NCBI GenBank assembly: GCA_011049745.1
Contig: DRHE01000272.1
Coordinates: 1 to 5,374 of the forward strand
Source: Spirochaetales bacterium
GTDB taxonomy: Bacteria; Spirochaetota; Spirochaetia; SZUA-6; DRHE01
DNA length: 5,374 nt
Direction: 5' to 3'
Position numbers and translations under genes: made by a program. Below the pieces are notes generated by a model. That model searched no databases, was not told where the DNA came from, and saw nothing but the letters and a program-made list of their open reading frames with translations. Below, piece by piece: positions 1-4,928 of this stretch; positions within the stretch are counted from its first letter, which is position 1; every line of letters starts with the position of its first letter.

Positions 1-483
1 CCGCCGCTCATCTATCCAGTTATCAATGAGTAGATTGAAATGAACCGAGGTATTCTGCATAAACTGCCATAGACCTACCGCCCCTGACCTGGAAACCGCA
101 CGGTTATAAAAGGTCGACTCCACGGCCGGAACAAAGAAGAGCTCTCCCGGCAGAGCCAGAGAATCTATCCGGGCGGCGATAAAGCGCCGGTAGAGTGCGG
201 AGCGTTTCAGATTCAGCTCAACAACCCTTCTGCCCCCAGCCAGGTAATAGTTTATATAACCGGCCACAATCTCGTTATCAGGTATATCAATAGAAAAAAG
301 CAGGGGTCCCCGGTGACCCTGCAGAGGTGGTAATGCCTGTAATAGCGCTTCCCGAAAGAGGGTGCGCCTGGGTCCCTTAACCGGCGCCGAAAGGCTTAGA
401 GGCTCAGAGAGAACCAGTCCGGCGGCCAGGAAAAAGAGAAGGATTAAAGTTTTTCGCCCAGGTATATTCCGGCCCATTCCCAT
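1..483 (-). CDS. MltD-like lytic murein transglycosylase (SLT domain), 3' part outside the window
   Basis: This enzyme should cleave glycan strands of peptidoglycan in the periplasm, leaving 1,6-anhydro-muramyl ends (known for the SLT/MltD family). The 161 residues in the window begin with a basic stretch and a hydrophobic segment (about 11-32), read as a signal peptide. A helical linker follows, then the start of the SLT fold: LPGELFFVPAVES (111-123) with probable catalytic Glu122, SGAVGLWQFM (133-142) and NWIDERR (155-161). The order P-x-V-E-S, G-L-W-Q-F-M, D-x-R-R is that of MltD-type rather than Slt70-type enzymes. The rest of the domain and any LysM repeats lie beyond position 1. There is an in-frame stop at 502-504, so the start is ATG 483 or ATG 477. 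A GGAAG (484-488) sits six bases before 477, which slightly favours 477. The gene overlaps the end of the upstream TPR lipoprotein gene and is probably translated from the same mRNA. The family call is secure; the substrate is inferred. Confidence 0.9.
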   Translation of the reverse strand, partial: MGMGRNIPGRKTLILLFFLAAGLVLSEPLSLSAPVKGPRRTLFREALLQALPPLQGHRGPLLFSIDIPDNEIVAGYINYYLAGGRRVVELNLKRSALYRRFIAARIDSLALPGELFFVPAVESTFYNRAVSRSGAVGLWQFMQNTSVHFNLLIDNWIDERR

Positions 484-1499
484 CTTCCATTGATCTCCGG
501 ATCAGGCTTGAAGTTTATTTTTCGGAAATAAAGATACCAGGTGGGAATCCGGTAAGACCAACGGGTTGTGCGCAGGAATGCTTCACCCGCATTGGAGTCT
601 ATATCCAGCTCCGGGTCCGCAGTAACCCTGGAGGTATGCAGGAATGAGCCTATATCAAAAATCAAAGCCCCATGCTCATCGCTTTCCGCCTGTGACCAGG
701 ACATGGTGAAGAAATTGACTTTAGCCTGATACTTAAGCAGGCGGCGTGTATTGCGGGTCCTGATAGCTCTTTTTATCTCCCCCACCAGGGTCTGCAGATT
801 TTCCACAGCCCATGATTTATCTGAATAATAAAAATCAACCTGTTCCCTGATCCTGGTATGGGCATTGGCAGATCCCGGTATCTTAGCTTTCGGATGCTTT
901 AAAAACTTCTGAAAGGTACGGACGGCCTGTTCCCATTGCCCAACCTCTTCATAAGCTTGGGCCAGGAAATAGTAGGCCACGCCCAGATCAATATTTTCAC
1001 TGAAACGGGAAATTATTTCTTTATAATACTCGATCCTCTCTTCCGGCTCATCAACCAGGTTTATCATTTCCTGCAAACAGCTGAAGTGTATGGAGCTGCC
1101 ATTTACTGCCAGATCGGGATAATTCAGCAGAATACGTTCATAGTAATGAATTGCCAGCGGCAAAGCTGCCAATTCCTTATAACTCTGGGCTACAATTCCC
1201 AAATAATAGCCATTATAAGGATCCCTTGGATTTTGCTCTACATAAGTGGTAAGAAAGAGAATGGCTTTTTTCCGTTCGCCTGTGCTTAACAGGCGGTTGG
1301 CAATCTGCTGCACCAGGATAAAGCGGTTTTCACCAACCTCCTCCTGCTGCTCCAGCAGCTTAAAGAGCCTGCGCAGCACCTGTTTCTGCTCCAGGTTCCC
1401 CTGCAGGTAATAGGAATAGGTATCCTGGCATCCTGAAAGGTAAAAGACTAAAGCAAGTGCTATTATGATTCTTAAAAAATTATTTCTGATCTTTCCCAT
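444..1499 (-). CDS. TPR-containing lipoprotein of unknown function
   Basis: This is a 351-residue protein. Its N-terminus has a basic stretch, a hydrophobic core (about 10-22) and a lipobox LSGC with Cys24, so it should be lipidated and membrane-anchored. After residue 40 it is mostly helical with TPR-like units. The clearest are about 97-130 (YYLGIVAQSYKEL..., ending in LLNYPD) and 173-205 (AYYFLAQAYEEVGQWEQAV...). The last ~100 residues are rich in aromatics (NFFTMSWSQ, RTTRWSYRIPTWYLYF, GRWEWAGIYLGEKL). They look like a separate beta-rich domain that I do not recognise. TPR lipoproteins usually scaffold envelope complexes, so a partnership with the transglycosylase encoded next, with overlapping ends, is a reasonable inference. 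ATG 1499 puts the signal peptide at the very N-terminus. Extending to TTG 1541 would add 14 unlikely residues and run into the divergent promoter. There is no spaced Shine-Dalgarno; AAAAGGG directly abuts the ATG. Confidence 0.85.
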   Translation of the reverse strand: MGKIRNNFLRIIIALALVFYLSGCQDTYSYYLQGNLEQKQVLRRLFKLLEQQEEVGENRFILVQQIANRLLSTGERKKAILFLTTYVEQNPRDPYNGYYLGIVAQSYKELAALPLAIHYYERILLNYPDLAVNGSSIHFSCLQEMINLVDEPEERIEYYKEIISRFSENIDLGVAYYFLAQAYEEVGQWEQAVRTFQKFLKHPKAKIPGSANAHTRIREQVDFYYSDKSWAVENLQTLVGEIKRAIRTRNTRRLLKYQAKVNFFTMSWSQAESDEHGALIFDIGSFLHTSRVTADPELDIDSNAGEAFLRTTRWSYRIPTWYLYFRKINFKPDPEINGRWEWAGIYLGEKL

Positions 1500-1512
1500 C
1501 CCTTTTAAAACC

Positions 1513-1541
1513 AAATTAGCATATAAACCTGAGGTTGGCAA
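1513..1541 (-). promoter_or_regulatory. Putative sigma70-type promoter for the TPR lipoprotein-transglycosylase unit
   Basis: Read on the minus strand, TTGCCA (1541-1536) is followed by a 17-base spacer and TAATTT (1518-1513), with an extended -10 TGC directly before it. The -35 matches 5 of 6 consensus bases. The -10 matches 3 of 6 but keeps the key T, A and final T. Transcription would start near 1506, only about seven bases before ATG 1499. This is inferred from sequence alone. Confidence 0.45.
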
Positions 1542-1563
1542 GAAGGCCGCTATCTGCTACTAT
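1535..1563 (+). promoter_or_regulatory. Putative sigma70-type extended -10 promoter for the membrane protein-glycosidase unit
   Basis: TTGGCA (1535-1540, 5 of 6 consensus) is followed by 17 bases and TACTAT (1558-1563, 4 of 6), with extended -10 TGC at 1555-1557. The expected start is near 1570, three or four bases before ATG 1574. The -35 hexamer overlaps the divergent promoter's -35 in the shared TTGGCAA core, so polymerase binding on the two strands may be mutually exclusive. Confidence 0.55.
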
Positions 1564-1573
1564 AGCCTTGAAT

Positions 1574-2119
1574 ATGGAGCAAAAGAAAACAAGGTCTATT
1601 CAGTTTCCACTTAAAATGCTGATTGCCGGGATCTCTCTGATATTCATCGGCGGGCTTCTGCTTCTCTGGAATCTGGGGTATTTACCATTTCTTGGTCTGC
1701 TCTGGCCGCTGCCTTTTATGATTGTTGGTATTTTCCTGCTTTACCAGGTCTTTGGTAAAAAAAAGGGGGACTGGTACATTTTCCCCGGCATGATCTTCTT
1801 ACTGGGCGGCCTCTTCTTTCTCTTATTAAACACGATTATCCAGAGGAGCAGCCTGATCATGATCTGGCCGGTTTTCATGGCTATAACCGGGCTCTCCCTG
1901 ATTCCCTATGCTTTAAAAAGAAGACGCCGCCACCGGATCGATCTTTTAATCTCTTCTATTTTTATTGTGCTTCTATCCCTGATGTTCTTGCCCTTCAGCC
2001 TCAAGCGTACCAGTATTACCTTTTTTCAGTTCGTGCTCAAATGGTGGCCCTTGCTGCTGATAATTGCCGGTTTGTCACTAATCATTTCATTAATAATCAG
2101 AAAAAAACCGACTAAATAA
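1574..2119 (+). CDS. Six-helix membrane protein with three LiaI/LiaF-like (DUF5668-like) hairpins
   Basis: This 181-residue, very hydrophobic protein has about six membrane helices (near 15-32, 42-60, 68-88, 95-113, 122-141 and 157-175). They form three two-helix hairpins. The second helix of each begins with the same pattern: WPLPFMIVGIFLL (44-56), WPVFMAITGLSLI (98-110) and WPLLLIIAGLSLI (158-170, after an extra Trp). Together with the preceding LLLLWNLGYLP this resembles the LiaI/LiaF-like transmembrane region family. In Firmicutes, members include LiaF, which damps a cell-envelope stress sensor. There is no soluble LiaF C-terminal domain and no kinase or regulator nearby, so that role should not be carried over. 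Basic segments KKKG (62-65) and KRRRRHR (115-121) are probably cytoplasmic loops. ATG 1574 has no Shine-Dalgarno, and TTG 1568 is the alternative. It probably forms an operon with the glycosidase-like gene two bases downstream. An A8G5 tract (1757-1769) lies in the coding sequence. Confidence 0.8.
   Translation: MEQKKTRSIQFPLKMLIAGISLIFIGGLLLLWNLGYLPFLGLLWPLPFMIVGIFLLYQVFGKKKGDWYIFPGMIFLLGGLFFLLLNTIIQRSSLIMIWPVFMAITGLSLIPYALKRRRRHRIDLLISSIFIVLLSLMFLPFSLKRTSITFFQFVLKWWPLLLIIAGLSLIISLIIRKKPTK
1757..1769 (+). other. A8G5 homopolymer tract with an A-AAA-AAG slippery heptamer
   Basis: Eight A (1757-1764) run into five G (1765-1769) inside the membrane protein gene. In the reading frame this gives Lys-Lys-Lys-Gly and contains A_AAA_AAG (1759-1765), the type of slippery site used in the dnaX minus-one frameshift. 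The minus-one frame has a stop at 1756-1758 and then stays open to the stop at 2113-2115. A weak 5-bp hairpin (GGGGA 1766-1770 with TCCCC 1782-1786) follows. Whether slippage occurs is not known from the sequence. Confidence 0.4.
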
Positions 2120-2121
2120 AT

Positions 2122-4095
2122 ATGACCAGACGCTACTCTCTTCTTTTCATTTCAGCAGTTATACTTCTCTCTTCATTGGGAATGGCCGCTCTGCTTCAGG
2201 CACAGGAGGAAGAAACAAATCTCTATTCTGATACAGATCTCTATTCCGAGATTGAAAAATTTATTCCTGACAAACAAGCTGCAGCCGCTCCCCAAGGGCA
2301 ACCGGACAATACGGAAGCTGCCCGGGAGGATATTATCTACACTATTTCCAATCAGCGGGGCTTTCTGGTCTCTTTTGATTCAGGAAAGAGCTGGAGTGAG
2401 CGTAATCAGGGACTGCCTCTCAGATTGATTTATCCCTTTGATTCAGCCCGGGTACGGATGCTGACCTCACTGGCCGCGGATCCGGTAAATATCAACCGGG
2501 TTGTGGTGACCACTGCCGGTGGGCTTTTTCTCTCCGAGGATAATGGCTTAAGCTGGCAGCAGATCCCCATTGGTAAACCACTGCGTAAGAATTATTATCT
2601 CACTTCAAGCGCTCTCTCGCCCTACAACAGAGAGACGATCCTGGTGGGAACCTCATTCAACGGATTTTTCCAGACCCGGAACCTGGGTAAGAGCTGGGAG
2701 GACCCTTCAGAAAACGCCCCTTTTCTATACCGCGGCGCCGGTTTTTATGAAGAGATCGCCGCGGTTACCTACTCTCCTGTCAATCCGCAGACCATGGTCT
2801 TTGCCTGCGGTTTTGGCGGTGATATATATATCTCTTCCGACGATCAAAAAAGCTGGCAGAACCTTAATTTTCCCGGCGTCCTGAACAAAGAGATCGTTCA
2901 ATCCCTTAACTATAAAAGGCCTGAGCCTGAAGCTGAATGGTTCCTGGAAACACGCACAGACTCGGGGTTCTGGAACTACTACCCCGGCCGCAATAAATGG
3001 CGGAAAAGCGGGCGTAGCGCAGCCGCCGCTGTACAGGAAAGAGACCTTGTAAAACCGAACCCCGATGCTCTGAAAAAATTCGGCATCTATATCTCCTCCT
3101 ACAATGCCCGGGGGGAGCAGCTCGATAAACATATAAACTTTCTTAAAGCCCATGGCCTGAATTCCATGGTAGTCGACTTTAAGGAGGATTTTGGCTGGGT
3201 CACCTATAATACCAGGCTCGATCTGCCAAAGAAGATCGGCGCCGTCTCTTTACGCATAAACCTGGAGGAACTGCTTGAAAAGGCGCACGCCAACAACATC
3301 TATGTAATCGCACGCCTGGTGGTTTTCAAAGACAGACAGCTTTTCAACTATGACAACCATAAGTACGCACTGAAAAAGCGCAATAGCAATGAACCCTGGC
3401 GCTATCTGGTTGAAGTGGAGAATGAAGAAACAGGTGAAACCACCCATGTGCAGCGGGAATATTGGGTTGATCCCTTCTCCCCATTTGTCTGGGAGTATAA
3501 CACTGCCATTGCGCGTGAGCTGCAGGAGAGAGGAGTTGACGAGATCCAGTTTGACTATATCCGCTTTCCCTCTGACGGTCCCCTCTCGGCAATTGATTAC
3601 ACTTATCAGCGGCAGGGAATGACAAAAATCGATGCCCTGGAATCTTTTTTAGCTTTGAACAGGGAAACTATCCACATCCCCATCAGTACCGATCTTTACG
3701 GTTTCAATTCCTGGCACAGAATGGGGCGCTGGATCGGTCAGTCCATTGAACTGCTGGCTGATTATGTTGACGTGATCTGTCCCATGTTCTATCCCTCTCA
3801 TTTTCCCATAGATTTTATTGCTGAAATAGATTACCTGGAGAGAGCAAAGATAATCTATAATCAGGGCACTTTTCGCGCCGCCTCTATTGCCGGTGAGCGG
3901 GCCATTATCCGGCCCTATATCCAGGCCTTTCTTATTGGCCGGGAACTGGAGATGTCCACTTTAGAATATTCAACCTATCTGAAGCAGCAGCTTATAGGAA
4001 CTAAGTCAGCGCCATCCTCCGGCTTTACCCTCTGGAATGCCTCCAATCGCTACTATATGGTAAGAGAATCCCTGGAGCCCTTTGTGGCCAACTGA
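2122..4095 (+). CDS. Secreted Asp-box (BNR/sortilin-like) repeat protein with DUF4015 glycoside-hydrolase-like domain
   Basis: This 657-residue exported protein starts with a signal peptide (1-27, probable cleavage LLQA/Q). An acidic and Ala/Gln-rich linker (28-70) follows. Residues ~71-295 carry four Asp-box motifs of the form S-x-D-x-G-x-S-W: SFDSGKSW (84-91), SEDNGLSW (138-145), TRNLGKSW (185-192, Asp replaced by Asn) and SSDDQKSW (238-245). They are spaced 54, 47 and 53 residues apart, as in beta-propellers. Residues ~318-655 match the DUF4015/COG1306 predicted glycoside hydrolase barrel: KFGIYISSY, MVVDFKEDFGWVTYNT (349-364), NNIYVIARLVVFKD (391-404) and GVDEIQFDYIRFPSDG (471-486), then ISTDLYG and VICPMFYPSHF. 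Asp352, Glu474 and Asp478 are candidate acid/base residues, and Asp523 is possible. Activity and substrate are unproven. The upstream stop is two bases away and no Shine-Dalgarno is visible, so translation is probably coupled to the membrane protein gene. Confidence 0.88.
   Translation: MTRRYSLLFISAVILLSSLGMAALLQAQEEETNLYSDTDLYSEIEKFIPDKQAAAAPQGQPDNTEAAREDIIYTISNQRGFLVSFDSGKSWSERNQGLPLRLIYPFDSARVRMLTSLAADPVNINRVVVTTAGGLFLSEDNGLSWQQIPIGKPLRKNYYLTSSALSPYNRETILVGTSFNGFFQTRNLGKSWEDPSENAPFLYRGAGFYEEIAAVTYSPVNPQTMVFACGFGGDIYISSDDQKSWQNLNFPGVLNKEIVQSLNYKRPEPEAEWFLETRTDSGFWNYYPGRNKWRKSGRSAAAAVQERDLVKPNPDALKKFGIYISSYNARGEQLDKHINFLKAHGLNSMVVDFKEDFGWVTYNTRLDLPKKIGAVSLRINLEELLEKAHANNIYVIARLVVFKDRQLFNYDNHKYALKKRNSNEPWRYLVEVENEETGETTHVQREYWVDPFSPFVWEYNTAIARELQERGVDEIQFDYIRFPSDGPLSAIDYTYQRQGMTKIDALESFLALNRETIHIPISTDLYGFNSWHRMGRWIGQSIELLADYVDVICPMFYPSHFPIDFIAEIDYLERAKIIYNQGTFRAASIAGERAIIRPYIQAFLIGRELEMSTLEYSTYLKQQLIGTKSAPSSGFTLWNASNRYYMVRESLEPFVAN
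2219..2246 (+). repeat. Short in-frame direct repeat in the linker after the signal peptide
   Basis: The ten bases ATCTCTATTC occur at 2219-2228 and again at 2237-2246, an 18-base (six-codon) period. They encode NLYSDT then DLYSEI just after the signal peptide of the secreted protein. This looks like a small tandem duplication in a flexible linker, with no functional claim. Confidence 0.6.
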
Positions 4096-4129
4096 TATAA
4101 CCGGAGAAATGATTAAGTCACTCTAAATA

Positions 4130-4159
4130 TTGACGTTAAAAAGTCGAATATGATAGTGT
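4130..4159 (+). promoter_or_regulatory. Putative extended -10 promoter for the Cys-rich/TPR gene pair
   Basis: TTGACG (4130-4135, 5 of 6 consensus) is followed by 18 bases and TAGTGT (4154-4159), with extended -10 TGA at 4151-4153. The -10 matches only at the key T, A and final T, as with the weaker of the divergent promoters. A start near 4166 would leave a leader of about 20 bases containing the ribosome binding site. This suggests the pair can be transcribed apart from the upstream operon. I see no convincing terminator between 4096 and this site, so read-through is possible too. Confidence 0.4.
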
Positions 4160-4175
4160 ATACCTAATAAGTATA
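4159..4175. promoter_or_regulatory. Small inverted repeat between promoter and start codon, possible operator
   Basis: TATAC (4159-4163) and GTATA (4171-4175) form 5-base inverted arms seven bases apart. They lie directly before the ribosome binding site and over the expected transcription start. The arms are short and AT-rich, so chance is a real possibility. Confidence 0.2.
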
Positions 4176-4180
4176 GGGGG
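4175..4180 (+). promoter_or_regulatory. Ribosome binding site deciding the start of the Cys-rich protein
   Basis: AGGGGG ends five bases before ATG 4186. It is the clearest Shine-Dalgarno-like site in the window. It selects ATG 4186 over the internal ATG at residue 19, which has none. Confidence 0.7.
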
Positions 4181-4185
4181 TAACT

Positions 4186-4506
4186 ATGGCAGGCAGCCGT
4201 ACCGCCGCAGTAGCTATAGCAGCGGCTGATGAATTTACTATGGATAAGGTTTACTGTGCAAATTGCACGCACTGCAAACTTATCAGAATGTCTGCCGGAA
4301 ATGGAAGCCAGTATTACTTAAGGGTCCGCTGCGATGCAGGAATGTGGAAAAAGAAACTGGGCGAAGAGAAGGTATACAAATATTTCACTGTAGCCCGCAG
4401 AACCCTGGATGAATGTGAATACTATGAACCAATGGGTGATATAAAGGATTTCTTAAAAGAACTTAAGAAGAACCTGCCAATAAAGGATGAGATTTACAGC
4501 TACTGA
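4186..4506 (+). CDS. Small conserved Cys-rich protein, possible metal-binding, unknown function
   Basis: This is a 106-residue soluble protein without signal peptide or membrane helix. An Ala-rich N-terminal tail (1-17) leads to a compact Cys cluster CANCTHC (24-30, C-x2-C-x2-C), with further Cys at 49 (RVRCDAG) and 77 (DECEYYE). A basic segment MWKKKLGEEKVYKYFTVARR (53-72) and a charged C-terminal helix (DFLKELKKNLPIKDE, 88-102) complete it. The Cys spacing fits a zinc or iron-sulfur site; both readings are inference. From memory, similar proteins occur widely in spirochaetes, but I cannot confirm this and know no function. The strong site AGGGGG before ATG 4186 supports this start. Its stop codon overlaps the next gene's ATG by one base (TGATG), so the two are translationally coupled. 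It may be a cytoplasmic or regulatory partner of the lipoprotein, but nothing proves that. Confidence 0.75.
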   Translation: MAGSRTAAVAIAAADEFTMDKVYCANCTHCKLIRMSAGNGSQYYLRVRCDAGMWKKKLGEEKVYKYFTVARRTLDECEYYEPMGDIKDFLKELKKNLPIKDEIYSY

Positions 4507-4928
4507 TGTATTTTACCAGATCAATTAACCGGAAAATTATAATTGTATTTTTAACGGCTGTTTTAGCCCTTTTCCTGATTTCCTGTCGATCAGCCACTGA
4601 TACCCTCGAACCTGACCTGCTGCCTGCCGAAATCTTTCAGCGCGCCCAGGAGGCAGCTGACAGCGGGCGCTACAACCAGGCCCTTCTGTACTACCAGACA
4701 TTTCAGGAGCGCTATCCTGAAGAGGTGGAGCGAAATCTCTGGGCCTCCTATGAGATCGCTTTTCTGTATTATAAGCTGGGTGAATATGACCGGGCTGTTG
4801 AACTCTTCGACGAGCTGATTGAGCTCTACACCACTGAAGAGAGCGCAGCCATGGCCCAGGCTCCCAAAATCCTGGCTTTGAAGGTAAAGGCAACTATTCT
4901 GGAAAAACAAACTACTGCGGCAGAATAA
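4506..4928 (+). CDS. Small TPR lipoprotein of unknown function
   Basis: This 140-residue protein has a basic N-terminus, a hydrophobic core (11-25) and the lipobox LISC with Cys27. It should be lipidated and face the periplasm or lie in the outer membrane. The mature ~114 residues hold two TPR-like helix pairs: about 42-71 (RAQEAADSGRYNQALLYY..., ending in ERYPE) and 80-113 (ASYEIAFLYYKLGEYDRAVELF...). This resembles the short TPR modules of BamD- or YbgF/CpoB-type envelope proteins, but it is too short and divergent to name. The ATG overlaps the upstream TGA by one base. The nearest purine-rich site, AAGGA (4483-4487), is 18 bases away, so re-initiation after the Cys-rich gene is likely. The 3' end overlaps the convergent VWA gene by 17 bases, leaving no space for a dedicated terminator between them. 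Confidence 0.8.
   Translation: MYFTRSINRKIIIVFLTAVLALFLISCRSATDTLEPDLLPAEIFQRAQEAADSGRYNQALLYYQTFQERYPEEVERNLWASYEIAFLYYKLGEYDRAVELFDELIELYTTEESAAMAQAPKILALKVKATILEKQTTAAE

Noticed and set aside
936..1289. 117-codon plus-strand ORF inside the TPR lipoprotein gene
   Set aside because: It is the antisense shadow of a gene with a clear signal peptide and TPR repeats, and it has no ribosome binding site or family resemblance.
1500..1541. TTG-start extension of the TPR lipoprotein gene to 1541 (and of the membrane protein gene back to 1535)
   Set aside because: Both extensions would place coding sequence over the shared promoter core and bury the signal peptide or first helix behind extra residues.
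2821..2832. 12-base palindrome GATATATATATC
   Set aside because: It encodes Asp-Ile-Tyr-Ile in a beta strand before the fourth Asp-box. It is a simple alternating AT run without regulatory context.
2725..3153. 142-codon minus-strand ORF inside the secreted glycosidase-like gene
   Set aside because: It lies opposite well-conserved Asp-box and linker sequence and shows no domain or start signal of its own.
3181..3187. Perfect internal Shine-Dalgarno AAGGAGG
   Set aside because: It is simply the codons for Lys-Glu-Asp in the conserved VVDFKEDFGW motif. The nearby TTG is out of frame and too close.
4096..4150. Possible terminator after the glycosidase-like gene (GTCA...TGAC, TTGAC...GTCGAA)
   Set aside because: The arms are only 4-5 bases, interrupted and AT-rich, and no T-run follows on the plus strand, so they do not make a convincing intrinsic terminator.
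4537..4910. Two minus-strand ORFs opposite the small TPR lipoprotein
   Set aside because: The plus strand encodes a lipobox and TPRs. The antisense translations are Pro/Arg-rich or featureless and have no start signals.
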